Shown piece after piece: positions 17,629 to 27,219 of a DNA stretch of 64,000 nt. Numbering within the stretch: the first letter of the stretch is position 1; every line of letters begins with the position of its first letter. The translations under genes and the position numbers were made by a program. Source of the DNA: an uncultured Muribaculaceae bacterium (GTDB lineage Bacteria; Bacteroidota; Bacteroidia; Bacteroidales; Muribaculaceae); assembly GCA_910586995.1 (NCBI GenBank), contig CAJUKZ010000001.1, positions 248,001 through 312,000 on the forward strand, given 5' to 3'. The notes beneath the pieces were generated by a model that saw only the letters and a list, made by a program, of their open reading frames with translations, had not been told where the DNA came from and did no database searches.

Positions 17629-18849
17629 TTATTCCAACATGGCTGCTACTCGTGTCAGGGCCTTTATGAATTCGTCGGCTTCTTCTTTTGTGTTGTATGC
17701 GGCAAAAGATATGCGCGCTGTGCCTTCGATACCGAGGGCTTCCATAAGCGGTTGGGCGCAATGGTGTCCGGTGCGCAGTGCGATTCCGAGTTTGTCGAGC
17801 AGCATTCCAATGTCGTAGGGATGTTCTTTGCCGATGAGGAACGAGATTACGGCGGCTTTTCCCGGTGCAGTGCCGATGAGCCGCATGCCGGGTATCTCGC
17901 GCATCCTGCCTACGGTATACTCCATCAGTTCATGTTCATGGTTTGCTATGGCTTCTATACCGGTTTCTTCAATCCAGTCGATAGCTTTCGCAAAAGCCGA
18001 TATGCCTACGAAGTCAGGAGTGCCGGCCTCGAATTTGAATGGTAGTTCGGCATATGTAGTCCCCTCAAAGCTGACATGACCTATCATCTCGCCACCTCCC
18101 TGATAAGGTGGCATTGCTTCCAATAGACTGCGGCGTCCGTAGAGAACTCCGACACCTGTGGGCCCATACATCTTGTGAGCCGAGAATGCGTAGAAGTCGC
18201 AGTCGAGTGCCTGCACGTCGATTTTCAGGTGCGAGGCTGCCTGTGCGCCGTCTATAAGGACGTATGCCCCGGCTTTATGGGCCATATCCACGATTTCAGC
18301 TACGGGATTCACCGTACCCAGCACATTGGACACATGGCATACGCTCACCATGCGCGTGCGAGGTGTAAGCATCCGGCGGAAGGCATCCATGTCAAGACTG
18401 CCATCCGGCAGTATGGGTGCGTGGTCTATCACAAGTCCGCGTCGTCCGGCTATGAGCTGCCACGGCACTATGTTGGCATGGTGCTCCATATCTGTGAGCA
18501 AAATGTGATCGCCTTCGTCAAACATGCCTCCGAGCGAAGCCGCCACAAGATTTATGGATTCGGTAGTGCCTCGGGTAAATATTATCTCCTGTTCGGTCGG
18601 GGCGTTGATGAAGTCGCGCACACGACGGCGTGTATGTTCCTGCATAGCTGTGGCTTCCTGCGACAGTGTGTGCACACCGCGGTGTACATTGGCTTTTGTG
18701 CGGGCATACATGTCCGTGATGGCGTCGACAACTTGTGCGGGTGTCTGCGACGTGGCCGCATTGTCAAGATAGATCAGCGGATGGTTGTAGACTGTGCGCT
18801 GTAGTATGGGGAAACCGGAGCGTATCCGGTCCACGTCGTAGGCGCTCAT
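17629..18849 (-). CDS. sufS: Cysteine desulfurase SufS
   Basis: 406 residues from ATG 18849, which overlaps the sufD stop by four bases (ATGA), a clear coupling; the frame upstream is sufD sequence. PLP-dependent class V aminotransferase fold: NAATSQTP, ILLTDMEHHANIVPW, VLIDGAQAASH, and the PLP lysine in FSAHKMYGPTG. The catalytic Cys sits in RTGHHCAQPLM, type II spacing. It mobilises sulfur from cysteine for Fe-S assembly on SufBCD. No sufE or sufU gene is visible in the window. Confidence 0.97.
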   Translation of the reverse strand: MSAYDVDRIRSGFPILQRTVYNHPLIYLDNAATSQTPAQVVDAITDMYARTKANVHRGVHTLSQEATAMQEHTRRRVRDFINAPTEQEIIFTRGTTESINLVAASLGGMFDEGDHILLTDMEHHANIVPWQLIAGRRGLVIDHAPILPDGSLDMDAFRRMLTPRTRMVSVCHVSNVLGTVNPVAEIVDMAHKAGAYVLIDGAQAASHLKIDVQALDCDFYAFSAHKMYGPTGVGVLYGRRSLLEAMPPYQGGGEMIGHVSFEGTTYAELPFKFEAGTPDFVGISAFAKAIDWIEETGIEAIANHEHELMEYTVGRMREIPGMRLIGTAPGKAAVISFLIGKEHPYDIGMLLDKLGIALRTGHHCAQPLMEALGIEGTARISFAAYNTKEEADEFIKALTRVAAMLE

Positions 18850-20216
18850 GCGTCGCCTCCTTCCACGGTATCGGTTGTCGTGTGCGCCGGGCATTCGGCG
18901 CATAACACGCGCCGGCCTGAGAATCTTTTCTCGACGAGATAGCGCAGTCTGTCGCGCAGTCCTTCGAGCTTTACAGTCTCTATCACATCAGACATGAATG
19001 CCTGCATAAGCATGGTACGTGCCTCCTCGGCAGGTATGCCGCGCTGCCGCATGTAGAACAGTGCCGCTGCGTCGAGTTGACCTGTGGTGGCTCCGTGGCT
19101 GCACTTAACTTCATCACAGTTGATGAGCAGTTGAGGCTGAGTGTGCATTTTAGCACCCTGAGAGGCAAGCAGATTGCGGTTTGTCTGAAGGGCTTCGGTG
19201 AACTCAGCACCTTCCATAACGCGTATCAGTCCCTCGAATGCTCCTGAGGCTTCGTCGTCCACCACATACTTGAAAAGCTGGTGGCTGGAAGAATGCCGTC
19301 CGGAATGTGTGACGAGGGTGCTGTTGTCTGTGATCTGATGTCCTGAAGCTATTACCATTCCCGAAAGCTCGGTCGATGTGCTGTCGCCTTCTGATGCGAT
19401 ATCGAATTCATTTCGAGTCGATCCTCCGGTCAGTGTATTGTTATTGACTGTAAGGTTAGATCCGGAATCCTGTGTGGCGTATAGCGAAGATATTCTGGTC
19501 GTGTTTTCCGACGACTCCTCGAGGTCATACCATGCAAGCGATGCTCCGGCGGCAAGATGCATCTCGATCACTTGCGATACGAGATATTTCTTCTCCGGAT
19601 TGCGTGTATGGTCGCATACAAGTATTTCGGCGGCTGAGTTCTCCTCCATCACCACAAGTACCCGGCGCACGGCCATGAAATCCGTGTCTGTCGCCAACAG
19701 GTTTGTGATCTGAAGCGGGCGGTTCAGGTTTACTCCTTTGGCTACGTGTATAAACAGGCCTTCCTGAGCTAAAAGGGTATTCAGTGCTACCTGTGGTGTC
19801 TGACGGGCTATGCGTCCGTAGAATTTCTCTACGATCTCGGGCATACGCTCAGATGCTTCGGCGAGTGTACATACAGTCACTCCATCAGGTATTGAGCGCC
19901 TGAGGTTGGATGAGAGTCTGAGACTGTCGTTGATGACTGTGGCCATCAGTGAAGACACTTTCGGTATCAGGCATGTGAAGGCCAGGGAGTCGTCGGCCTC
20001 GTAGGGGGCGCGGGTGAGGTTGATGCCGTAGTCGGGAGCGAATGCGTCGTCGATTGAAAAGCGTGCGTAACCCTCGTCGCCCCGCCGTGGCAACGGTGTA
20101 GACATCAATAAGTCAAGAGCACCGGCACGCCTGCTGTTCATGATCCCGGACGAGTGGGAGCATATCGTGTCGGCGTGCGTGCGGTAGAGGTCTATGTATT
20201 GTTGTGATGCACTCAT
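18846..20216 (-). CDS. sufD: Fe-S cluster assembly protein SufD
   Basis: 456 residues with the SufBD beta-helix core: VNLNRPLQITN, LVVMEENSAAEILVCDH-like strands, and the C-terminal hallmark DEVKCSHGATTGQLDAAALFYMRQRGIP. Forms the SufBC2D scaffold with SufB and SufC. It begins 7 bases after sufC and overlaps sufS by 4. Confidence 0.96.
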   Translation of the reverse strand: MSASQQYIDLYRTHADTICSHSSGIMNSRRAGALDLLMSTPLPRRGDEGYARFSIDDAFAPDYGINLTRAPYEADDSLAFTCLIPKVSSLMATVINDSLRLSSNLRRSIPDGVTVCTLAEASERMPEIVEKFYGRIARQTPQVALNTLLAQEGLFIHVAKGVNLNRPLQITNLLATDTDFMAVRRVLVVMEENSAAEILVCDHTRNPEKKYLVSQVIEMHLAAGASLAWYDLEESSENTTRISSLYATQDSGSNLTVNNNTLTGGSTRNEFDIASEGDSTSTELSGMVIASGHQITDNSTLVTHSGRHSSSHQLFKYVVDDEASGAFEGLIRVMEGAEFTEALQTNRNLLASQGAKMHTQPQLLINCDEVKCSHGATTGQLDAAALFYMRQRGIPAEEARTMLMQAFMSDVIETVKLEGLRDRLRYLVEKRFSGRRVLCAECPAHTTTDTVEGGDA

Positions 20217-20223
20217 GATGTTG

Positions 20224-20994
20224 TTATTGTTGAGCGTCTACTTGTTCTTTGATCCAGTCGTAGCCTTTCTCCTCAAGTTCCAGGGCGAGTTCTGGACCTC
20301 CTGAATACACGATGCGTCCTTTGTAGAGTATATGCACGAAGTCGGGCTTTATGTAGTCGAGCAGACGCTGGTAGTGGGTGATCACTATGGTAGAGTTGTG
20401 TTCTGTGCGCAGGGTGTTCACTCCTTCAGCCACAGTGCGCAGGGCATCTATGTCGAGTCCGGAATCGGTCTCGTCGAGAATGGATAGCCGAGGTTCGAGT
20501 ACTGCCATCTGGAATATCTCGTTGCGTTTCTTTTCTCCTCCGGAGAAACCTTCGTTCACCGAGCGCGACGCAAGCTTGTTGTCCAGACCGACTACCGCGC
20601 GTTTCTGACGCATGAGTTTCAGGAATTCGCTGGCCGATAGATCAGGTTCGTGGAGATATTTTCGCTTGGCGTTCACGGCGGCACGCATGAAGTTTACCAT
20701 TGATACGCCCGGGATCTCCACCGGATACTGGAAAGACAGGAACAGGCCCTCGTGGCTTCTGTCCTCGGGAGAAAGGGCAAGCAAGTCTGTGCCGTGGAAT
20801 GTGGCAGATCCGCTGCTTACGTTGAATCTCGGGTCTCCTGCCAGAACGCCTGATAAGGTGCTTTTGCCTGATCCGTTCGGTCCCATGATGGCGTGTACCT
20901 CGCCTTCGTTTATTGTAAGGTTGATGCCTTTGAGGATTTCCTTGCCTTCAATGCCGGCATGGAGGTCTTTGACGTCTAATAATATTTGGCTCAT
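20224..20994 (-). CDS. sufC: Fe-S cluster assembly ATPase SufC
   Basis: 256 residues, soluble ABC ATPase. Walker A GPNGSGKST, signature FSGGEKKRNEI, Walker B LSILDETDSGLD with the SufC-specific ETDSGLD. Drives conformational change of SufBD during cluster assembly. Confidence 0.97.
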   Translation of the reverse strand: MSQILLDVKDLHAGIEGKEILKGINLTINEGEVHAIMGPNGSGKSTLSGVLAGDPRFNVSSGSATFHGTDLLALSPEDRSHEGLFLSFQYPVEIPGVSMVNFMRAAVNAKRKYLHEPDLSASEFLKLMRQKRAVVGLDNKLASRSVNEGFSGGEKKRNEIFQMAVLEPRLSILDETDSGLDIDALRTVAEGVNTLRTEHNSTIVITHYQRLLDYIKPDFVHILYKGRIVYSGGPELALELEEKGYDWIKEQVDAQQ

Positions 20995-21037
20995 AGATGA
21001 TTTTTTGTATGCTTGGAATGAAAGGAACGTATTATTG

Positions 21038-22558
21038 TCATCCTACGCTGTTGTCGAGGGTGAGGGCAAGGAGTTTCTGGGCCTCGACGGCAAACTCCAT
21101 AGGCAGTTTGTTCATCACTTCGCGTGCGTAACCGTTGACTATAAGTCCGATGGCTTCTTCTGTCGGTATGCCGCGCTGGTTGCAGTAGAAAAGCTGGTCT
21201 TCCGAGATCTTTGATGTAGTGGCCTCGTGCTCGACTACGGCAGTGTCGTTGAGAACGTCGACATAAGGGAATGTATGTGCTCCGCATGTGGAACTGAGCA
21301 GCAGGCTGTCGCACTGCGTGTAGTTACGGCATCCGTCGGCGTTCGGGGCTATCTTCACGAGTCCACGGTAGGAGTTCTCGCTGTGTCCGGCCGATATGCC
21401 TTTGGATATGATGGTGGAGCGTGTGTTGCGTCCCAGGTGTATCATTTTTGTTCCGGTATCGGCCTGCTGATAGTTGCGTGTGACCGCTACGGAATAGAAT
21501 TCTCCAACCGCACCTTCGCCTGCAAGCACGCATGATGGATACTTCCAGGTAATAGCCGATCCGGTCTCTACCTGCGTCCATGACAGTTTGGAGTAGTCAC
21601 CGCGGCATAGTCCGCGTTTGGTGACGAAGTTGTAGACTCCGCCGCGACCGTGTTCATCGCCCGCATACCAGTTCTGGACTGTCGAGTATTTCACTTCGGC
21701 TCGGTCTTCGACCACGATCTCCACGATGGCTGCGTGGAGTTGGTTTTCGTCGCGCATCGGTGCTGTGCAGCCTTCGAGATAGCTCACGTATGCATCATCG
21801 TCGGCTACGATGAGCGTGCGTTCAAACTGTCCTGTGCCTGCGGCGTTGATTCTGAAATATGTCGAAAGCTCCATCGGACAGCGTACGCCTTTAGGGATAT
21901 ATACGAATGAGCCGTCGGAGAATACTGCTGAATTGAGTGCGGCGAAGAAATTGTCGCGGTAGCTTACCACAGATCCAAGGTAGCGTTTTACCAGCTCGGG
22001 ATAGTCGCGGACTGCTTCGGAGAATGAGCAGAAGATGATTCCACGCTCGGCAAGAGCCTCCCGGTGGGTGGTGCGCACCGACACTGAGTCCATTACGGCG
22101 TCTACGGCCATTCCGGACAGCAGTTTCTGCTCCTCCAGAGGTATGCCGAGCTTGTCGAATGTCTCCAACACCTTAGGATCTACTTCGTCAAGACTTTTGG
22201 GCGCTTCCTTGGTCTTGGGCGCTGCGTAGTACGATATATCCTGATAGTTGATAGGGGGAATCTTGAGATGTGCCCAGTCAGGCATGTCGAGTGTGAGCCA
22301 GTGACGGTATGCCTTCAGGCGGAATTCCAGAAGCCATTCCGGCTCGCCTTTCTTTTTTGAGATAAGACGCACCACTTCCTCGCTGATTCCTCGGGGTATG
22401 ATGTCGGTATCGACGTCGGTGGTGAAACCGTATTTGTAACCCTCGTTAGTGACGCGGTTTATCACCTCGTCGTGCGTCTCGTCGGTTATGCCGCCTGACT
22501 GCGGCGCGTCCGGTTGCTTGTGCAGCGGACAATCGTTTTGCAGGTTATTCTGATTCAT
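21038..22558 (-). CDS. sufB: Fe-S cluster assembly protein SufB
   Basis: 506 residues if started at ATG 22558, which overlaps the cvpA stop by 14 bases; an in-frame ATG at 22597 deeper inside cvpA is also open. Family marks: EPEWLLEFRLKAYRHW, VDAVMDSVSVRTTH, FVYIPKGVRCPMELSTYFRIN, SYLEGCTAP, TVQNWYAGD, and near the C-terminus HEATTSKISEDQLFYCNQRG. First suf gene, downstream of cvpA. Confidence 0.96.
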   Translation of the reverse strand: MNQNNLQNDCPLHKQPDAPQSGGITDETHDEVINRVTNEGYKYGFTTDVDTDIIPRGISEEVVRLISKKKGEPEWLLEFRLKAYRHWLTLDMPDWAHLKIPPINYQDISYYAAPKTKEAPKSLDEVDPKVLETFDKLGIPLEEQKLLSGMAVDAVMDSVSVRTTHREALAERGIIFCSFSEAVRDYPELVKRYLGSVVSYRDNFFAALNSAVFSDGSFVYIPKGVRCPMELSTYFRINAAGTGQFERTLIVADDDAYVSYLEGCTAPMRDENQLHAAIVEIVVEDRAEVKYSTVQNWYAGDEHGRGGVYNFVTKRGLCRGDYSKLSWTQVETGSAITWKYPSCVLAGEGAVGEFYSVAVTRNYQQADTGTKMIHLGRNTRSTIISKGISAGHSENSYRGLVKIAPNADGCRNYTQCDSLLLSSTCGAHTFPYVDVLNDTAVVEHEATTSKISEDQLFYCNQRGIPTEEAIGLIVNGYAREVMNKLPMEFAVEAQKLLALTLDNSVG

Positions 22559-23156
22559 CTTTAAAGTCGTTGTGGTCAGTTGTTTCAACGTCTTCATCGC
22601 AGCCTTTGTTCTCGCAGGTGCTTATGATGCCGTTGAGCGAATCCATGATGCTGACCGTAGCCTGCGATCCTATGACTGCAGGCGCGAAGGTGATTATATT
22701 CAGGCCTGTCAGCGGTTCGGGCCAAGACGCCACCGCATCGGACCGTAGTTTGCTGTCGGGAAAGAGCACAAGCCACAGGTTCAGGACAAGTGATACGAAA
22801 AGCATATATACAAGCAGCTTGAACAGAGCGCCGGCCAGACGGTCGACCAACGGTGTCAGCACGGCGTGGACTATCCGCCTGAGTCCGGATCCAAGGAACG
22901 ACACGAGCAGGTATACCGATATGAAAATGGCCGCGTAGGCCACTATCGTCCATAGTGTCGCACCGTCGAAAGAGTCGCCAGGCGAGCAATTGGCGTTCAC
23001 AAGCCACACGGCCACGCGGCGTCCGAATAGCCGGCAGCAGATGATTGCCGCCACAACAGCGGCGAATTTGCCTATCTGGGCTATGAAGCCGGCACGCCAG
23101 CCCAGGAAAAGAGCTGTTGCGGCAATGATCAGAAGCAGTACATCAAGGGCTGTCAT
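22545..23156 (-). CDS. CvpA family membrane protein
   Basis: 203 residues from ATG 23156 (MTALDVLLLIIAATALFLGW); the earlier in-frame ATG would lie inside the promoter. Four hydrophobic segments in the first 140 residues and the family pattern GWRAGFIAQIGKF, then LLVSFLGSGLRRIVHAVLTPLVDRLAGALF. Homologous to colicin V production protein; molecular function unsettled. It leads the suf operon here. Confidence 0.88.
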   Translation of the reverse strand: MTALDVLLLIIAATALFLGWRAGFIAQIGKFAAVVAAIICCRLFGRRVAVWLVNANCSPGDSFDGATLWTIVAYAAIFISVYLLVSFLGSGLRRIVHAVLTPLVDRLAGALFKLLVYMLFVSLVLNLWLVLFPDSKLRSDAVASWPEPLTGLNIITFAPAVIGSQATVSIMDSLNGIISTCENKGCDEDVETTDHNDFKDESE

Positions 23157-23188
23157 ATCTGTTCGGCTGGTGAGGTCTTTTGCAATTG

Positions 23189-23220
23189 CAAAATTACAAC
23201 CTTTCGCGCAGACGAGCAAA
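23189..23220 (-). promoter_or_regulatory. Promoter for cvpA-suf operon
   Basis: On the minus strand: TTTG (23217-23220), 20 bases, then TAATTTTG (23189-23196), matching both boxes of the Bacteroidota housekeeping promoter, about 32 bases before the cvpA ATG. It marks the start of the minus-strand run to 14823. Confidence 0.8.
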
Positions 23221-23230
23221 CTATAATCGC

Positions 23231-24637
23231 CTATTCTACGGGTACGTCGGCAGGGTCGAAGCAGTATGCTCCGAGTTCAAGTTTTCTGGTGAGTCCGTAC
23301 CGGTCTGTGGCTGCTTGCCGGAGTATGAGTTCAGTGTCTGCAGCCTCTATGGCGGGCGATTCCGGCATTAGCCTGTAATCGAAATAATAGTCCTCGCGGA
23401 CGGTGCGGTACATAGGGTCGGTATCCCACAGGCAGCCTATGAAGTTGCTGTCGTCAGATCCGTTGCTGCGCATCAGGCAGCGGCGGAAGTATATGTCTGT
23501 ACCGGAGAGGTCGCCTTGCGAGACTTCAGCGCCGATGCCGTATATGATGCAGTTTGAGAAATCAGCGATAGTGTAGGGCGAGCCGCTCATGTCGGGATCT
23601 TCCTTGCCCGGGAGATGCATCAGGTTTATGGCCGCTCCGCGGAGAGAGGCGAACAGATAGTTGTTGGCCAGTGTGCAGTGGTTGAATACAGCTTTGCCCG
23701 ACGTAAGAGACACGAGATGTTCGCCGGCTTCGGCTATCTCGCAGCCTACGGCCGTGATCTCGGACGATACGGCGCGCAGGTTGTCTGTGCCGCTGTTGCG
23801 TAGCACGGAGTTGAGTATAAACAGGTCACTGCCATCGAGGCTGACACCGTTGGATGAGTTCTTGACCGTCGTATATTCCAACCGGTTGCCGGAGGATTCG
23901 GGGAAAAAGTATATGCCGTCCCATTGCTTGGACATGAGATCGAATGAGATCTGCCCGACTACATTGCCGGTGCGGTCTCCTGAGATTGTCACAGGCGATT
24001 CAACTGTGCCTTCGCTTACAAGAGTGCCATGCACGCGTATTGAAGCGCCGTCGTGCATCATGATCCTGACACCCGGCGCGAGGGTCAGGGTCGCGTTTTC
24101 CCCGACCACAATGCTGTCGAGTATGCGGTATGGCGTGGCTGAATCCCACCGTGTGTCGTTGTCGATCACGATTGAGCCTATATTGTCGACGTCAAGTCCT
24201 GAGGCAGTGAGTATTACACTGGAATTGACACCGTTGGTGAGGAAATCGAGACTTGCTTCGAATTCCTTTTCTTCAGTCAGCCCCGTGAGCGGCAGGGTTG
24301 CCTCCACGAAAATGTAGATTGAGTCCTTGGCCCGGATCTCGACATCGGAGAAGCTGCGCCCGCTCATTCCGTCGACGTTGAGCCGGAAATATTCAGCGGC
24401 ATCGCCGGATAGGCTTATGGAGCTTATCGACAGGCCTTTGCTGTGTCTGTTGTGCACCACAAAGCGGCTTGTCGTGGTGTTTTCGGCTGTGAAGACTGTT
24501 CCGAGATCGAGTGTGTCGGTCGAGAATTCAGGCTGAGACGAGGGAGAGGTCGTGAATCCGTCTTCGATACAACTGCTCGTAAGCGCGGAAAAGCCAACCA
24601 TCAGGGCTGCCAGATATAATAGAATCCGTTTGTTCAT
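23231..24637 (-). CDS. Parallel beta-helix repeat lipoprotein, unknown ligand
   Basis: 468 residues. Lipoprotein signal ends ALTSSC (lipidated Cys23). Residues about 38-130 look like a choice-of-anchor/Ig-like beta domain (LDLGTVFTAENTTTSRFVVHN). From about 190 on there are right-handed beta-helix rungs: GASIRVHGTLVSEGTVESPVTISG, YTTVKNSSNGVSLDGSDLFILNSVLRNSG, AVGCEIAEAGEHLVSLTSGKAVFNHCTL. The end, SPAIEAADTELI...DRYGLTRKLELGAYCF, is the usual C-terminal cap of this family. No catalytic residues of pectate lyases are evident. Likely surface-exposed. Confidence 0.8.
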   Translation of the reverse strand: MNKRILLYLAALMVGFSALTSSCIEDGFTTSPSSQPEFSTDTLDLGTVFTAENTTTSRFVVHNRHSKGLSISSISLSGDAAEYFRLNVDGMSGRSFSDVEIRAKDSIYIFVEATLPLTGLTEEKEFEASLDFLTNGVNSSVILTASGLDVDNIGSIVIDNDTRWDSATPYRILDSIVVGENATLTLAPGVRIMMHDGASIRVHGTLVSEGTVESPVTISGDRTGNVVGQISFDLMSKQWDGIYFFPESSGNRLEYTTVKNSSNGVSLDGSDLFILNSVLRNSGTDNLRAVSSEITAVGCEIAEAGEHLVSLTSGKAVFNHCTLANNYLFASLRGAAINLMHLPGKEDPDMSGSPYTIADFSNCIIYGIGAEVSQGDLSGTDIYFRRCLMRSNGSDDSNFIGCLWDTDPMYRTVREDYYFDYRLMPESPAIEAADTELILRQAATDRYGLTRKLELGAYCFDPADVPVE

Positions 24638-24717
24638 ATATTCTTATGGAAAATGGAGAGAATGCTGTATGTCGTAATATTAACGGCGGGGTGTTTCTAT
24701 TATTGCACGGAAGTGTG

Positions 24718-24725
24718 TATCTTTG
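24718..24725 (+). promoter_or_regulatory. -7 box (TATCTTTG) upstream of esterase gene
   Basis: TATCTTTG matches TAnnTTTG, 37 bases before ATG 24763. A weaker TTTC (24694-24697) sits 20 bases upstream in the -33 position. Confidence 0.6.
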
Positions 24726-24762
24726 TCCGGTATTCCTTGAAGTATTAACAAGATAAATTTAT

Positions 24763-25578
24763 ATGACTATGAAAAGGATTTTATCAGCCTTGGCGCTCCT
24801 GACGATGTGCGCTGTTTGTTCGATGGCAGCCGTAGTGGATACGGTAGAGATAGCTACAAGGCATCTGACCACGCCTATGAAAGTGAGCGTGGTGACACCT
24901 ACTACCGGTGCTGAGGGAGAACGTTTCCCTACTGTCTACATGCTTAACGGTCATGGAGGTGACTACAGGTCATGGCTGAAAAGCCAGAAGCGCCTGCGCG
25001 AGTTGTCGGACCGCTATAAGATGGTGTTTGTGTTCCCCGACGGACGCAATAGCTGGTATTGGGACACCCCCAAGATGCGTATGGAGAGCTTCTTTGTGGA
25101 GGATCTTGTTCCGTATATTGATGCAAATTTCCCGACGCGTGCCGATGCTGCATCGCGTGCGATCACCGGCTATAGCATGGGAGGCCACGGCGCTCTGTGG
25201 TTGGCTTCGCGTCATCCTGATCTGTGGCGTTCGGCAGGATCTATGTCTGGAGGCGTAGATATACGTCCTTTCCCCAAAAACTGGAATATGCCCGAACTGC
25301 TCGGTGCGGAGGACAACAATCCAGAAAAGTGGGCGCAGCATACGGTGATCACTCAAGTGCCGAACTGGAAGCCTGGAGAATTGAACCTGATCATCGACTG
25401 CGGCACTGAGGATGTATTTACTGAGGTAAACGAGAATCTGCACCGGGAATTGCTGCGTCATAAGATCCCGCATGATTATACTTCGCGTCCGGGCGCGCAC
25501 AACTGGAATTATTGGAATAACTCGATATATTACCACCTGCTGTTCTTCTCTGAAGTTTTCCGAAAAGGTGGAAAATAA
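24763..25578 (+). CDS. Secreted esterase, alpha/beta hydrolase (esterase D-like family)
   Basis: 271 residues with a signal peptide (hydrophobic LSALALLTMCAVCSMA). Start may be ATG 24763 or the second ATG at 24769. Alpha/beta hydrolase of the putative esterase (PF00756-type) group: FPTVYMLNGHGGD oxyanion region, nucleophile elbow GYSMGGHGA, acidic residue in LIIDCGTEDVF, and catalytic His in RPGAHNWNYW. Similar proteins include S-formylglutathione hydrolase, feruloyl and acetyl-xylan esterases; the secretion signal favours a polysaccharide or ester side-chain substrate. Single gene with its own promoter. Confidence 0.88.
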   Translation: MTMKRILSALALLTMCAVCSMAAVVDTVEIATRHLTTPMKVSVVTPTTGAEGERFPTVYMLNGHGGDYRSWLKSQKRLRELSDRYKMVFVFPDGRNSWYWDTPKMRMESFFVEDLVPYIDANFPTRADAASRAITGYSMGGHGALWLASRHPDLWRSAGSMSGGVDIRPFPKNWNMPELLGAEDNNPEKWAQHTVITQVPNWKPGELNLIIDCGTEDVFTEVNENLHRELLRHKIPHDYTSRPGAHNWNYWNNSIYYHLLFFSEVFRKGGK

Positions 25579-25579
25579 T

Positions 25580-25610
25580 TTTGTGGCGTCGAGGTGAATA
25601 GCTACCTTTG
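25580..25610 (+). promoter_or_regulatory. Promoter for lipocalin-like lipoprotein gene
   Basis: TTTG (25580-25583), 19 bases, TACCTTTG (25603-25610): an exact match to TTTG-N19-TAnnTTTG, starting right after the esterase stop and 53 bases before ATG 25664. Confidence 0.82.
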
Positions 25611-25663
25611 CGGCGATATTACACACATTACACACAAATTTTATTAAAAACACATTTCAAACA

Positions 25664-26074
25664 ATGAAGACAACATTCAGAATGGTCGGCATGATGCTCA
25701 TCGCCGTACTTTTCAGCGTGGGTCTCGCTTCTTGTGGCGACGACGATGATGAACCTGAAGATCCAGCCACTCACGATTCTTCCCTTGTGGGTACTTGGGT
25801 CAATGTCGAGACAGCCTCTGACGGGAGCTGGACTGAGACTGTAGAGGTGACATTTTCGGCTAACGGAAAGTATGAAAACAAGGGAGTATATGAGGATTCC
25901 GAAGAAAAGGAAACCTTCAAGAGCGGTGGCCGTTGGAGCACATCGGGAAACATACTGACGATTGAGTGTACTTACTCCGACGATGCAGACGAAGTGGGAG
26001 AGGTGACAAACGCTGTATACTCTATAAATGGTAAAACTTGTCTGATAAACGGCGAGACTTTTACCAAGAAATAA
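25664..26074 (+). CDS. Lipocalin-like lipoprotein
   Basis: 136 residues, lipobox GLASC with lipidated Cys24, then GDDDDEPED, an acidic surface-export-like tail after the Cys. The body has the short lipocalin-like pattern of Bacteroidales: LVGTWVNVETASDG, VTFSANGKYENKG, SGGRWSTSGNILTI, VYSINGKTCLI. Function unknown. Transcribed alone between promoter 25580 and terminator 26100. The lipoprotein at 61167 has a similar plan. Confidence 0.8.
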   Translation: MKTTFRMVGMMLIAVLFSVGLASCGDDDDEPEDPATHDSSLVGTWVNVETASDGSWTETVEVTFSANGKYENKGVYEDSEEKETFKSGGRWSTSGNILTIECTYSDDADEVGEVTNAVYSINGKTCLINGETFTKK

Positions 26075-26099
26075 TTCCGGTCAATCTCTTTAACAACAA

Positions 26100-26139
26100 A
26101 AATAAATGGCGCGAGGAGAAATCCAAGCGCCATTTATTT
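26100..26139. terminator. Bidirectional terminator
   Basis: 13-bp perfect stem (26100-26112 with 26127-26139) and a 14-base loop, A-rich on the left and T-rich on the right, between convergent genes. Confidence 0.85.
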
Positions 26140-26163
26140 TTGTTGTTTATCAGTTCGCAGTTA

Positions 26164-27219
26164 TCAATTTACGTTGAATTCTTTAAGCAGGAGCACCTGT
26201 GTGGGGAAGTGGTCGGAATAACCGTCGAGCCATACTCCGGCTGAATAGGTACGCAGTGGATAGCCCTTGCGTGCGCCCTCTGTGTCGCGGAGGAATTCAA
26301 AGTTGTGGACTAAGGCACGGTTGAAGTGGAACTTGTCGGAATCGCCGTTGGCAAGGTTGCCTGATATTACGATCTGGTCGAAAAGATTCCACTGGCTTTT
26401 ATATGCGAGTGTACCTATACCCTTGTCGAGGATGCTCCAGAAAGGATTGAAGAACTGGTGAGGGCCTACGCCTTCGCGGTTCTTGGCTGCACCGAGCACC
26501 TTGGCCATAGACTTGTCGTGTGGGTCGTCGTTCATGTCGCCCATGATTATCACGCCCATGTCGGGGTTTATCTTCCATAGCGAGTCGGCTATGTGCTTGC
26601 TCAGGGCTGCTGCTGCTTCGCGCAGGTACGATGATTGCTCTTGTCCTCCAAGGCGTGAAGGATAGTGGTTCACTATCACGGCCAAGGGTTGTCCCATGAG
26701 TTTGCCAACCACGCACATCTGATCGCGTGTGCGGAAGTTAGGGTTGTCCGGTATGGTGAGGGTGGTGTTGGTCACGCTTTCGACTTTGAAGAATTTAGGA
26801 TTGTATATCAGGCCTACATCTACACCTCTGCGGTCTGGAGAATCGTGATGCACGTATTTCAGGCCGAGCTTCTTAACCGGCTCTGCGTTCACGAGGTCGG
26901 CTACCACTGATTCGTTCTCGATCTCTGAAATGCCGATGATGGCCGGACCGAACGGTGTGGTTTTTGTCTTCATTTCAGATATTACCTTGGCGAGTTTGTT
27001 GATCTTCGACCAGTATTTTCGGCCATCCCATTGGCGGCTGCCTTTGGGTGAGAATTCAAGGTCGTACTTGCCATTGTTGTTGATGGTATCGAACAGGTTT
27101 TCGAGATTGTAGAAGGCGATGCCCATCATCATGCCCTGGCGTTTGCCAGAAGTCTGTGCCGTCACTGCTATCTGCATACAGAGAAGCGCGGCTGCCATGC
27201 ACATAAAAATACGTTTCAT
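26164..27219 (-). CDS. Secreted endonuclease/exonuclease/phosphatase (EEP) family protein
   Basis: 351 residues from ATG 27219, chosen for its signal peptide (FMCMAAALLCMQIAVTAQ). EEP-fold residues are visible in order: FYNLENLFDT (metal Asn), GISEIENE (metal Glu), RGVDVGLIYN, VNHYPSR (His), GDMNDDPHDKS (DxN) and GYSDHFPTQ (final Asp-His). A secreted nuclease or phosphodiesterase is expected. It lies 11 kb from the TonB/DUF5689 locus, whose proteins resemble partners of such nucleases, but no direct link is visible. Confidence 0.9.
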   Translation of the reverse strand: MKRIFMCMAAALLCMQIAVTAQTSGKRQGMMMGIAFYNLENLFDTINNNGKYDLEFSPKGSRQWDGRKYWSKINKLAKVISEMKTKTTPFGPAIIGISEIENESVVADLVNAEPVKKLGLKYVHHDSPDRRGVDVGLIYNPKFFKVESVTNTTLTIPDNPNFRTRDQMCVVGKLMGQPLAVIVNHYPSRLGGQEQSSYLREAAAALSKHIADSLWKINPDMGVIIMGDMNDDPHDKSMAKVLGAAKNREGVGPHQFFNPFWSILDKGIGTLAYKSQWNLFDQIVISGNLANGDSDKFHFNRALVHNFEFLRDTEGARKGYPLRTYSAGVWLDGYSDHFPTQVLLLKEFNVN